DNA of 55,672 nucleotides, taken from positions 1-55,672 of the forward strand of contig NZ_JADHDY010000021.1 in NCBI RefSeq assembly GCF_016820535.1, written 5' to 3'. Shown here piece after piece: positions 41,273 through 49,677 of the stretch; the first letter of the stretch is position 1, and each line of letters starts with the position of its first letter. The stretch is from Sporosarcina beigongshangi (lineage in GTDB: Bacteria; Actinomycetota; Actinomycetes; Actinomycetales; Micrococcaceae). A model generated the notes under the pieces. That model searched no databases, was not told where the DNA came from, and saw only the letters and a program-made list of their open reading frames with translations. Made by a program: the position numbers and the translations under genes.

Positions 41273-42277
41273 TCAGGCCTTCAGCAACGGGCCGAATGCG
41301 GAACGGTCACCCAGACGGGGGTCTTCCCTGTCCCTAACCACCATGATGGGGCCCTTCGCGTGGTGCCGGACGCCGTCGGTGGTGGAACCGAGCAGCATGC
41401 CGGCGAAGCCGCCGCGGCCGCGCGTGCCCATGACCAGCAGCTCGGACGTCTCGCTGGCCTTGACCAGGGCATCCACGGCGGAACCTTCCTGCAGGTCCAG
41501 CACTATGGGGAGCTTGGGGAAGTGGTGCTGCAGCCACTTCTTGCCGGCGTCGAGCTGGACCTGGATCTCTTCAAACAATGCCTCGCGGTCAACCGGTGCC
41601 GGCATCCAGGCGAGGGAGCCGGTGTAGGGCTGGACCGCGCAGATGATGCGCAGGGTGCTGCCGTTGCGTTCTGCCTGTTCCGCAGCCAGCAGCACGGCGT
41701 ACCTGGCCTGGTCCGAGCCGTCCACGCCGACCGCGATAACCTTTTCAACGGCGGGCCTGGCATCGCCGGCCTCCGTCTCCTCGCCAAACCGCTGCGCGCA
41801 GCTGAGCGGGACGGTCACGGTGGGGCACTTGGCGTGCGCCGGCAGCGCCGTGCTGACACTGCCCAGCAGCCTGCCCATGAAACCTCCCCGGCCCCGCGAG
41901 CCAAACACCAGAAGTTCGGCGCTCTCACTGAGGTCCAGCAGGACTCCGGCGGCATCGCCGTTCTCAACCCGGGCGTCCATCTGGACGTTCAGGTGGGCCA
42001 CCTTGGCGGCCGATTCGCGGAGCACCGCCTCGGCGCCCTGGCGGATGACGTCGTCGTCAACGGTGGCGTAACCGCCGTCGAGCCCGGACGCAGCAAAGAT
42101 GGGCACAGTATAGGCCGTGACGAGGTGCAGGGGGATGTTGCGTTTCTTGGCCTCGCGGGCGGCCCAGATCAGGGCGCAATGGCTTTGCTCGGAGCCGTCG
42201 ATGCCCACCACAATGCCTGTTGGGTTGGGGGAGAATTCGGGCGTGGGTGCCGACGTAGTGTCGTCTTGGCTGCTCAT
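41273..42277 (-). CDS. Universal stress protein with two UspA domains
   Basis: A 334-residue tandem UspA protein. Domain 1 (about residues 20-160) begins GIVVGIDGSEQSHCAL and has the ATP-binding motif GSRGRGGFMGRLLGSVS. Domain 2 (about 180-325) begins VIAVGVDGSDQARYAV and has GTRGRGGFAGMLLGSTT. Both glycine-rich G-x2-G-x9-G-S/T motifs are intact, so both domains should bind ATP. Such proteins are induced on starvation, hypoxia or NO exposure in actinobacteria; the direct role is unknown. It is monocistronic and ends at the nested stem-loop. Confidence 0.94.
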   Translation of the reverse strand: MSSQDDTTSAPTPEFSPNPTGIVVGIDGSEQSHCALIWAAREAKKRNIPLHLVTAYTVPIFAASGLDGGYATVDDDVIRQGAEAVLRESAAKVAHLNVQMDARVENGDAAGVLLDLSESAELLVFGSRGRGGFMGRLLGSVSTALPAHAKCPTVTVPLSCAQRFGEETEAGDARPAVEKVIAVGVDGSDQARYAVLLAAEQAERNGSTLRIICAVQPYTGSLAWMPAPVDREALFEEIQVQLDAGKKWLQHHFPKLPIVLDLQEGSAVDALVKASETSELLVMGTRGRGGFAGMLLGSTTDGVRHHAKGPIMVVRDREDPRLGDRSAFGPLLKA

Positions 42278-42496
42278 GCTGCGCCTCCTGGCTCTGGTTT
42301 GCCGGATGGGCCGAACGCCGTGGCGCCTCCCCTTCGCGGCCTGTACTTGTGACTATTGCCGGTTCGGCTGGTGACGTCAAGTTGCCCCGCGCTGCAGCGG
42401 AAAAAGTCACGTAATCTACTTTTCACACTTCACTCCGGCGATGTGCCATTCTTGGTGAAGAATTACTTACTGGACAGTAACTTGAAGGTGGGCGCA

Positions 42497-43795
42497 ATGA
42501 TGAAGTTGCTTGGACCGGAACTGGCTGCAGGGATGGACAACGGGCGCGCGCCGTCGGAAATCTGGCCTGCGGCGGACGCCGCCTGTGCGGAACTGCCCGG
42601 CCCGGTTGCCGTCTTGGACCTCAAGTCGCTCTCCTTCAACGCCGGCTCGCTGCTGCGCCGGGCCGGGGGAAAGCCCATCCGGGTGGCCAGCAAGTCGATC
42701 CGCAGCAAGGATGTGCTCCGCGCCGTCCTTGCCCAGCCCGGCTTCGCCGGCATCCTCGGCTTCACGCTCCCCGAGGCGCTCTGGCTGGCGGCCGACCCCA
42801 GCGGCGACTTCACCGACATTGTGGTGGCATACCCCACGGCCGACGCCGTCGCCCTGCGCGAGTTGGCGGCCAGCGAGACCGCCTGCGCCCACATCACACT
42901 CATGGTGGATTCCGCCGAGCAGCTGGAATGGATGGCGGCCGCCCTTGCCGGGACCACGCCGGCCGCCCCGATCCGCCTGTGCCTGGACCTGGACGCCTCC
43001 TGGCGCCCCGCCGTCCGCGGACGCGCACTGGGCCACATCGGCGTGTACCGCTCCCCCATCCGCGACGGATCCGATGCCGTGGCGCTCGCCCTGGCCGTGA
43101 CCGGGTTCAAGAGGTCCGGCACAGCTCTGTTCACCCTCGTCGGCATGATGGCTTACGAGGCCCAGGTCGCCGGGCTCCAGGACACCCCGCACGGCTCCCT
43201 GAAGGTGGCGGACCTGGCCAAGGGCGCCGTTCTCCAGCAGATGCAGCGCTCCTCCATGGCGGAAATCATCCGCCGCCGGACCAACGTCGTGGCGGCCGTG
43301 CGCAATGTGGCTGACCTGGAATTCGTCAACGGCGGCGGCACCGGGTCCCTGGAACTGACCGCGGCCGATTCCTCCGTGACCGAGCTCGCAGCCGGTTCCG
43401 GGCTGTTCGGACCCACCCTTTTTGACGGCTATTCGCGCTTCACCCCGGCCCACGCCGTCGGCTTCGCAGTGCCTGTTGTTCGCCGGCCGGACCCCTCGAT
43501 TGTGACCGTGCTGGGTGCGGGCTGGATCGCTTCCGGCCCGTCCGGCGCGGACCGCTCCCCCGTCCCCGTATACCCGTCCGGGCTGTCGCTGATCGGCACG
43601 GAAGGCGCCGGCGAGGTGCAGACACCCCTGCGCGGCGCTGCTGCGGCCTCCTTGCGCATCGGGGACAAGGTGTGGTTCCGGCATGCCAAGTCGGGGGAAA
43701 TTTGTGAACACGTGGACGCTCTGGAGATGCTCGACGGCGGCCAAAGGGTGGGCGCGGCGCCCACCTATCGAGGGGAAGGGAAAGCGTTTATATGA
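42497..43795 (+). CDS. PLP-dependent amino acid deaminase/aldolase (alanine-racemase fold)
   Basis: A 432-residue protein. LPGPVAVLDLKSLSFNAGSLLRRAGGKPIRVASKSIRS carries the first strand and the Lys (VASKS, about residue 65) expected to bind PLP, as in the alanine racemase N-terminal/D-threonine aldolase fold. LCLDLDASWRP, GVYRSPI and VNGGGTGSLELTA (phosphate-binding Gly cluster) follow. ATG 42497 is preceded by GAAGGTGGG. It overlaps the sugar-lactone oxidase gene by 4 bases, so the two act in one pathway, possibly breakdown of a hydroxy amino acid or sugar-linked compound (inference). Confidence 0.82.
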   Translation: MMKLLGPELAAGMDNGRAPSEIWPAADAACAELPGPVAVLDLKSLSFNAGSLLRRAGGKPIRVASKSIRSKDVLRAVLAQPGFAGILGFTLPEALWLAADPSGDFTDIVVAYPTADAVALRELAASETACAHITLMVDSAEQLEWMAAALAGTTPAAPIRLCLDLDASWRPAVRGRALGHIGVYRSPIRDGSDAVALALAVTGFKRSGTALFTLVGMMAYEAQVAGLQDTPHGSLKVADLAKGAVLQQMQRSSMAEIIRRRTNVVAAVRNVADLEFVNGGGTGSLELTAADSSVTELAAGSGLFGPTLFDGYSRFTPAHAVGFAVPVVRRPDPSIVTVLGAGWIASGPSGADRSPVPVYPSGLSLIGTEGAGEVQTPLRGAAAASLRIGDKVWFRHAKSGEICEHVDALEMLDGGQRVGAAPTYRGEGKAFI

Positions 43796-45099
43796 GTGAG
43801 TGGCGCAATTGGGCCGGGGACCAGCGGTGCCGGCCGGCCGCCGTCGAACAACCAAGCACTGTCGCGGAGATTTCCGCCCTGGCCTCCAGGGCCGCGGCGT
43901 CCGGCGGCACGCTCAAGGCGGTGGGCGCGGGCCACAGTTTCACGGACATCGCCCTGACCAGCGGCGTGCAGCTGCGTCTGGACGGGATCAGCGGGTTGTT
44001 GAGCGTGAACCGGGAGAAAAAGCAGGCCACCCTTGCCGGCGGCACCCGGCTGCACGAGGTTCCCGCATTGCTCGCACCCTACGGGCTGGCCATGGAAAAC
44101 CTGGGCGACATCGACCGGCAGTCGATCTCCGGCGCCGTGTCCACGGGCACGCACGGGACGGGGACGGCGTTTGGCGGCATCGCCACGCAGATCCGGGCGC
44201 TGACGCTCGTGACCGGCACGGGCGAGGTGCTGCACTGCTCTGAAACGGAGAACGCCGAGGTTTTTGCGGCGGCGCGGGTGGGGCTGGGCGCCCTGGGCAT
44301 CATTGTTGAAGTGACGCTGCAATGCGTGGACGCGTTCATGCTGCACGCCGTGGAGCGCCCAGAACCGCTGGCCGGCGTGTTGGAGGGCTTCGCGGAGCGG
44401 CAGGCTGCGGCCGACCACTTTGAGTTCTACTGGTTTCCGCACAGCGAGACGGCCCTGACCAAGACCAACACGCGGCACTCCCCCGGGAGCCTGCCCGCGG
44501 GTGTGAAACCGCTGTCCCGGCGCGCACACCTGGTGGACGACGTGCTGGTCTCCAACACCCTGTACTCGGCCCTGTGCAATGTGACGGGGAAGTTCCCGGA
44601 CGTGATTCCCCGGGTCAACCGGCTCGCTTCCCGGCTGACCGGCAACAGGGAATTTGGCGATGCCTCGCACAAGGTGTTTGCCACGACGCGCACCGTGCGC
44701 TTCCGCGAGATGGAATACGCCATCCCCCTGGATCAGGTGCCCAATGCGCTGCGGGACCTCGAGACCATGATCAAGCGCCGCGGATTCCAGATTTCCTTCC
44801 CCGTTGAGGTGCGCAGTGCGGCGGCGGACAACATTGCCCTGTCCACGGCAAACAACCGCGAAAGCGGTTACATCGCCATCCACCAGCACATCAAAAGTGA
44901 CCCCTTCGCGTACTTCCGGGCGGCGGAGGAAATCTTCCGCGAGTACGCTGGAAGGCCGCATTGGGGCAAGTGGCATTTCCTCCAATCAAAGGACTTTCTC
45001 GGGCTCTACCCAGAGCTGGAAAAGTTCTGTAAGGTTCGAGATGGCCTCGATCCCAAGCGCGTGTTCAACAACACGTATCTGGAGAGGGTCCTGCCCTGA
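43792..45099 (+). CDS. FAD-linked sugar-1,4-lactone oxidase (D-arabinono/L-gulono type)
   Basis: A 435-residue VAO-family flavoprotein. The FAD domain shows VAEISALASRAAASGGTLKAVGAGHSFTDI and NLGDIDRQSISGAVSTGTHGTG; GAGHS is where related enzymes attach FAD through a histidine. The C-terminal substrate domain ends with the aldonolactone-oxidase motif HWGKWHF and DGLDPKRVFNNTYLERVL. It should oxidise an aldonolactone or alditol with O2 or another acceptor. It is co-translated with the deaminase-like gene (4-base overlap). Confidence 0.9.
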   Translation: MSEWRNWAGDQRCRPAAVEQPSTVAEISALASRAAASGGTLKAVGAGHSFTDIALTSGVQLRLDGISGLLSVNREKKQATLAGGTRLHEVPALLAPYGLAMENLGDIDRQSISGAVSTGTHGTGTAFGGIATQIRALTLVTGTGEVLHCSETENAEVFAAARVGLGALGIIVEVTLQCVDAFMLHAVERPEPLAGVLEGFAERQAAADHFEFYWFPHSETALTKTNTRHSPGSLPAGVKPLSRRAHLVDDVLVSNTLYSALCNVTGKFPDVIPRVNRLASRLTGNREFGDASHKVFATTRTVRFREMEYAIPLDQVPNALRDLETMIKRRGFQISFPVEVRSAAADNIALSTANNRESGYIAIHQHIKSDPFAYFRAAEEIFREYAGRPHWGKWHFLQSKDFLGLYPELEKFCKVRDGLDPKRVFNNTYLERVLP

Positions 45100-45196
45100 G
45101 ACCGCACCGTTGCGGTAGTTCATTTCAACCCAAGGCACAGCCATGCTCCCGGCCGCGCCACCACCAGTTCTCCCACCGTTCGAGGAGGCTTTTGCC

Positions 45197-45805
45197 ATGA
45201 GTGTTGTGCCATCCACTGCCCCAGACATGGCGGCCGCCCCTCCGGCGGCGGAAATGACCACCACCATTGTGATCGGTTCCGGCTTTTCCGCCCTGGCCGT
45301 TGCGGCGGAGCTGAACAGGCAGGGCATCAAGGCCATCGTGGTTGACGGCGCCTGCAGCATGAAGCAGCCCTCCCCCATCCAGCCGACAACGGGCGGGATC
45401 AGCCTGGACGAGCTGACCGAGCGCAGCGAGATCGTGCGGCTGCTGGAACACTACGCACGCCGCCACGGACTGGACATCCGCCCGGACACCCAAGCGCTGG
45501 ATCTGACGCGTACGGCTGCCAGCGTCAACAGCCGCCAGTGGCGCGTCCACACTGCCGAGGGCACGCTCAGCGCCCACAGCGTCGTCTTCACCCGGGGAGC
45601 CCTGAGCCAGCTCCGCAAGGTCCTGCAGGGAGTCGGCGTCACCGGCGAACTGCGCGGCAGCATGCACGCACTTGGCCTGTACCTGGTGGGCGTGGGAAAC
45701 CTTGAGATCCCCACCACCCACGAGATCCTGCACCAGGCCAAGCGGGCCGGCCAGTCCATCGCCGCCCGCGTCGCGGCCAGGGACGTGGGTTTCGCGGCGG
45801 CCTAG
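45197..45805 (+). CDS. Short FAD/NAD(P)-binding protein, probably a truncated flavoprotein
   Basis: A 202-residue protein with an N-terminal dinucleotide-binding motif TTTIVIGSGFSALAVAAELNRQGIKAIVVDG (about residues 20-50, G-x-G-x-x-A, ending in Asp rather than Glu). LDLTRTAASVNSRQWRVHTAEGTLSAHSVVFTRGALSQLRK corresponds to the second half of an FAD domain. It is far shorter than usual flavoprotein monooxygenases (about 350-500), and the catalytic and NADPH parts are absent, so it is a reduced family member or a remnant. ATG 45197 has a strong GAGGAGG site, which argues for expression. It lies 97 bases after the lactone oxidase. Confidence 0.75.
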   Translation: MSVVPSTAPDMAAAPPAAEMTTTIVIGSGFSALAVAAELNRQGIKAIVVDGACSMKQPSPIQPTTGGISLDELTERSEIVRLLEHYARRHGLDIRPDTQALDLTRTAASVNSRQWRVHTAEGTLSAHSVVFTRGALSQLRKVLQGVGVTGELRGSMHALGLYLVGVGNLEIPTTHEILHQAKRAGQSIAARVAARDVGFAAA

Positions 45806-45892
45806 GCTCCGCGCGCGGGCAGCCGCCGGAAGAGCTGCCCGCACCAGCACCTCTCCTCCCCTCCCGCCCCACCCGCCCCACCGACGCTCTAT

Positions 45893-45970
45893 CACCTTCC
45901 GGGGTGTTTGACGGATCCCTCTGTCACCTTCCGGGGTGTTTGACGGATCCCTCTGTCACCTTCCGGGGTG
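45893..45970. repeat. 32-bp tandem repeat, 2.4 copies
   Basis: CACCTTCCGGGGTG begins at 45893, 45925 and 45957, exactly 32 bp apart, with identical 18-base spacers TTTGACGGATCCCTCTGT between copies. Each 14-base core is a partial dyad (CACC...GGTG). It sits in the 425-bp space between convergent genes. Confidence 0.9.
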
Positions 45971-46012
45971 CTCCGGGCCCGGCCAGGCGGAGTCCCTTCA
46001 AGATGACCGCCA

Positions 46013-46069
46013 CAGGGTCGCAGAAATGGCCCCCAAAATCGTCATTTTGAGGGCCATTCTGCGGCCCTG
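46013..46069. terminator. Long hairpin between convergent genes
   Basis: CAGGGTCGCAGAAATGGCCC...AAAAT (46013-46039) pairs, with a few mismatches, with ATTTTGAGGGCCATTCTGCGGCCCTG (44 to 69 of the same block, ending 46069) around a CGTC loop. It ends transcription from both sides, in particular of the copC-like gene on the minus strand. The rest of 45806-46230 holds only the tandem repeat and no gene. Confidence 0.75.
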
Positions 46070-46230
46070 ACGCAGGCGATCGAGGTTCGGGCGATGCATT
46101 TGGGCATCTCCGGTGACTTCCAGGGACTTTCACCCTTGTTTGGCGTCCGAATGAAGTCCAGGGGCGCATTTGCCTTCCGGAGACGTCCACATGAACTGCC
46201 CCCGCCAGAACTGCGTGGGGTACGAACCTG

Positions 46231-46803
46231 CTACTCGTCCTTGGCCAGCCGGCGGCGGGCCACGAGGACCATGGCAACTACAACGCCAACCAGGACAACG
46301 AACAAACCGATGACGCTCCACGGCACGGAGCTGTCGTCCTTGACCTGCTCCAGCGGCTTCTCAGGCACCGCCTGCACCGAGGTCATCGGGCCTGCCCCAA
46401 CCGCCGGGGCGGATCCGGTGCCTGCGGCGGCGGCCGTGAACGTGAATTCGCCTTCAATGGGGTGCGAGTCCGAGGATACAAGGCGCCACTTCACCGTGTA
46501 GTCGCCGGCGGGGGCGCCGGGCTTGACTGCCTGGGATGCTGTGTTGTCCAAGACGTCCACTGCGCCCGCAGACCAGTTGGTCCCTGAACCGTCAAGCACC
46601 TGGATCTCCGATCCGATGGTGGCCGGGGTGTTGGACAGGGTGATGGTCACCTTCTCCGGAACGGTGTCCACGGTCTCACCGTTCGACGGCGCAGTTGCCG
46701 TGACTGAATCGTGGGCCGAGGCCGCCGTGGCGGAGCCGAAAAGCATCAGCATGAGGGCCAATACCCCGGCCAGGACCCGTGCTGCCGGAAAGTTTAGTGT
46801 CAT
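46231..46803 (-). CDS. CopC-domain copper protein with C-terminal membrane anchor
   Basis: A 190-residue exported protein of the CopC/YobA family. The signal peptide (residues 1-31) ends in ASA-H, so the mature protein begins with a histidine, the usual copper ligand; a second ligand is in SSDSHPIEGEFTF. A C-terminal helix (about 160-182, SVIGLFVVLVGVVVAMVLVA) followed by RRRLAKDE anchors it in the membrane. It probably binds copper outside the membrane and delivers or buffers it. The partner CopD is not next to it here. ATG 46803 follows GGTGAG. Confidence 0.92.
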   Translation of the reverse strand: MTLNFPAARVLAGVLALMLMLFGSATAASAHDSVTATAPSNGETVDTVPEKVTITLSNTPATIGSEIQVLDGSGTNWSAGAVDVLDNTASQAVKPGAPAGDYTVKWRLVSSDSHPIEGEFTFTAAAAGTGSAPAVGAGPMTSVQAVPEKPLEQVKDDSSVPWSVIGLFVVLVGVVVAMVLVARRRLAKDE

Positions 46804-47078
46804 GTTCGTCTCACCGGGGAGGCGGCTTGCGGGAGAAATCACGGCTGGAATTCCTTTGTTCGGTCGGGAGGCGGCACCTCACGCTATCCCAGAATAATGG
46901 GAGAATCCCCAACGCCAGGGGCACCGGCGCCGGCTGCGCCACTTGGCCGGGCGCCGCCGTCGTTCTTAACAAAGGGGACAAACCTCAGCTCGGACATGTA
47001 TGCTCTGCGGCGAAATTACCCGCTAGTATTTCTTCGAATACCTTAAACCCCATTCCACCTTGCCCGGAGGGCTCTCAT

Positions 47079-48533
47079 ATGGCTGTCAAAACGGATGTCA
47101 GGCTCTCAGCGGTCGACAAATACTTCAAGGTCACGGAGCGAGGCTCGAACTATTCGCGGGAGATCCGCGGCGGTTTCGCCACGTTCTTCGCGATGAGCTA
47201 CATCGTGGTGCTGAACCCGCTGATCCTGGGCGGCGCGGACTCGTCCGGCGAGGTGCTGGGCCTGGAACGCGTTGCCGCGGTCACCGCGTTCGTGGCCGGC
47301 ATCCTGACCATCATCATGGGTGCCTGGGCAAAGCACCCCTTCGCCTTGGCAACCGGGCTGGGCGTCAACGCGTTCGTGGCCGTCACCGTTGCGACGAACC
47401 CGGGCCTGACCTGGCCGGACGTCATGGGCCTGGTGGTGCTCTCCGGCATCACCATGTTCATTCTGGTGCTCACGGGCTTCCGGACCGCCGTGTTCAAGGC
47501 GGTGCCGGAGGGCCTGAAGACGGCCATCGTGGTGGGCATCGGCATGTTCATCGCCCTGATCGGCCTGGTCAACGCCGGCTTTGTGCGCCGCATCCCCGAC
47601 GTCGCCGGCACCACCGTTCCCGTGGGCCTCGGCTTTGACGGCAAGCTCATGGGCTGGCCCACGCTGGTGTTCGTGGTGGGCCTGGTCCTGACCATCGGCC
47701 TCGTGGTGCGCAAGGTCAAGGGTGCCATCCTGATCGGCATCATCGTCTCCACCGTCCTGGCCAACATCCTGGAAATGACGCTGCACATCGGCCCGTCCTT
47801 CGACGGCGTGAACAGCAACCCGCAGGGCTGGTCCCTGGTGTCCCCGCAGCTGTCCGAATGGTCCATGCCGGACCTCTCGCTCATCGGTCAGGTCAGCCTG
47901 TTCGGCGCCTTCAGCAAGCTTGGCGCACTGGCCGCCATCCTGCTGGCCTTTGTGATCCTGCTCAGCATCTTCTTCGACGCCATGGGCACCATGGTGGGCC
48001 TGGCTGCGGAGGCCGGGACGGTGCGTGAAGACGGCACCATCCCCGACGTGGACAAGGTCCTCCTGGTCGACGCCTTCGGCGCGATTGCCGGCGGTGGCGC
48101 CTCTGCCTCCTCAAACCAGATCTACGTTGAGTCCGGCGCAGGCATCGGCGAGGGTGCCCGCACGGGCCTGGCCTCTATCGTCACCGGCGTGCTCCTGCTG
48201 CTGGCCATGTTCGTCACCCCGCTGATCAAGCTGGTCCCCTTCGAGGCCGTGGCCCCCGCCCTGGTGGTTGTGGGCTTCATGATGGTCTCGCAGGTGGGCA
48301 AGATCGACTGGTCCGACTGGGGCATCGGCATCCCGGCCTTCCTGACGTTCACGCTCATGCCGTTCACGTACTCGATCGCCAACGGCCTCGGCGCCGGGTT
48401 CATCGCTTTCGTGCTGATCCGCCTGTTCCAGGGCCGCGCCAAGGAAATCCACCCGCTCATGTGGGCTGTTGCCGCGGCGTTCCTGCTGTTCTTCGGCATC
48501 GGGACGGTTGAGGCGCTCTTCGGCATCAAGTAG
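47079..48533 (+). CDS. NCS2-family purine permease (hypoxanthine/guanine/adenine type)
   Basis: A 484-residue transporter with about 13-14 hydrophobic segments of the AzgA-like NCS2 branch. Family motifs are the N-terminal REIRGGFATFFAMSYIVVLNPLIL, ATGLGVNAFVAVTV, DAMGTMVGLAAEAG and DAFGAIAGGGASASSNQIYVESGAG (the last two line the substrate site). It should import purine bases with protons. ATG 47079 follows GGAGGG. The preceding 275 bases to the divergent copC-like gene hold no further gene; TAGTAT at about 47030 could be a -10 box. I see no purine riboswitch. Confidence 0.93.
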   Translation: MAVKTDVRLSAVDKYFKVTERGSNYSREIRGGFATFFAMSYIVVLNPLILGGADSSGEVLGLERVAAVTAFVAGILTIIMGAWAKHPFALATGLGVNAFVAVTVATNPGLTWPDVMGLVVLSGITMFILVLTGFRTAVFKAVPEGLKTAIVVGIGMFIALIGLVNAGFVRRIPDVAGTTVPVGLGFDGKLMGWPTLVFVVGLVLTIGLVVRKVKGAILIGIIVSTVLANILEMTLHIGPSFDGVNSNPQGWSLVSPQLSEWSMPDLSLIGQVSLFGAFSKLGALAAILLAFVILLSIFFDAMGTMVGLAAEAGTVREDGTIPDVDKVLLVDAFGAIAGGGASASSNQIYVESGAGIGEGARTGLASIVTGVLLLLAMFVTPLIKLVPFEAVAPALVVVGFMMVSQVGKIDWSDWGIGIPAFLTFTLMPFTYSIANGLGAGFIAFVLIRLFQGRAKEIHPLMWAVAAAFLLFFGIGTVEALFGIK

Positions 48534-48550
48534 CCGCCTCCCCGCCCTTG

Positions 48551-48621
48551 ATCTGTGGCGCGGTTGTTGCATCGATTTCCCTGTTTTTTGGGGTTTTTGG
48601 TGCAACAACTGCGCCACAGAT
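48551..48621 (+). terminator. Long-armed, large-loop inverted repeat after the purine permease gene
   Basis: ATCTGTGGCGCGGTTGTTGC (from 48551) pairs over 21 bases with 48601-48621 with a single mismatch. The loop is 29 bases and contains TTTTTT. The long loop is unlike a standard terminator, although the position 17 bases after the stop codon suits one. It is also the 5' flank of hutG. Confidence 0.65.
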
Positions 48622-48700
48622 GGTTAAGGGGTCTGGGGTGAGAGACGGAAGCAGCGGCAGGGCAGTGGAGTTCGGCGGCCTTGTGCGGTTGGCTGGAACC

Positions 48701-49660
48701 ATGGACTTTTCTTCACTCACCGTTGATGCCCCTGCCGCACCCTGGACCGGGAGGGACGACGGCGGTTCCCCCGCCCACCGCCGTTGGTGGCAGGCCGTGT
48801 CGACGACCGCAGCTGCGCCCGACACGCTCGACGCTTCCCTGCCCGGTCCCGCGGCGCTGCTGGGCTTCTGCTCCGACGCCGGAGTTGCCCGCAACCTCGG
48901 ACGCACCGGCGCCGCATCCGGGCCCGCCGCCATCCGCGCCGCCCTCGGCTCCCTTGCCTTCCACGGCACCCGCGCCCTCACCGACGTGGGGGACATCGTG
49001 GTGCCCGGCGACGCCCTCGAAGACGGCCAGGCCCGCGCCGGCGCCGCCCTGGCTGCCATGCTCGACGCCGGACACCTCACCTGCGTGCTCGGCGGAGGAC
49101 ACGAAACCGCCTATGCCAGCTATCTGGGAGTGGCCGGAACGGCCGCCGTGGCCAACGGCGCACGCCTCGGGGTGCTGAACCTCGACGCCCACTTCGACCT
49201 GCGCGAGGCCCCGACACCCAGCTCCGGCACGCCGTTTCTGCAGATGGCCCGGGCGGAAGCCGCCGCCGGGCGCCAACTGAACTACGCAGTGGTGGGCATC
49301 AGCGAACCGAACAACACCCGTGCCCTCTTCGACACAGCACACGACCTCGACGTGAAGTACCTGTTGGACGAAGATTGCTCGGCGGAGCGCGCGGAAGCAT
49401 TCGTGGCGTCGTTCCTGGAAACCGTGGACATCGTGTATCTCACGATCGACCTCGACGTGATGCCCGCAGCAACGGCGCCCGGCGTCAGCGCCCCCGCGGC
49501 CTACGGAGTCCCCCTGCCGGTCATCGCCTCCGTGTGCCGGCAGATTGCCGCCAGCGGAAAGCTGTTCCACTGTGATGTGGCCGAGCTGAATCCGGCCTTT
49601 GACATCGACAGCCGCACGGCCAAGGTGGCCGCGCGGCTGATCGACACGCTCCTGCGCTAA
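48701..49660 (+). CDS. hutG: Formimidoylglutamase
   Basis: A 319-residue ureohydrolase-family enzyme of histidine breakdown, hydrolysing formiminoglutamate to glutamate and formamide. The Mn-binding residues are in GGGHETAYA (His), NLDAHFDLR (Asp, His, Asp) and LTIDLDVMPA (Asp, Asp). The length and the GVSAPAAYG motif suit HutG better than arginase or agmatinase, and hutH lies 4 kb away. ATG 48701 is chosen by family length; the ribosome site (GGCTGGAA) is weak. It converges with the ABC exporter operon, with only 17 bases between. Confidence 0.88.
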   Translation: MDFSSLTVDAPAAPWTGRDDGGSPAHRRWWQAVSTTAAAPDTLDASLPGPAALLGFCSDAGVARNLGRTGAASGPAAIRAALGSLAFHGTRALTDVGDIVVPGDALEDGQARAGAALAAMLDAGHLTCVLGGGHETAYASYLGVAGTAAVANGARLGVLNLDAHFDLREAPTPSSGTPFLQMARAEAAAGRQLNYAVVGISEPNNTRALFDTAHDLDVKYLLDEDCSAERAEAFVASFLETVDIVYLTIDLDVMPAATAPGVSAPAAYGVPLPVIASVCRQIAASGKLFHCDVAELNPAFDIDSRTAKVAARLIDTLLR

Positions 49661-49677
49661 TTGGCGGCAGGCAGCCG

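Noticed and set aside
45893-45970. CRISPR array
   Set aside because: The spacers are identical to each other and the period is a simple 32-bp tandem repeat.
46843-47078. Purine riboswitch before the NCS2 permease gene
   Set aside because: No three-way-junction core with the two conserved loops was seen.
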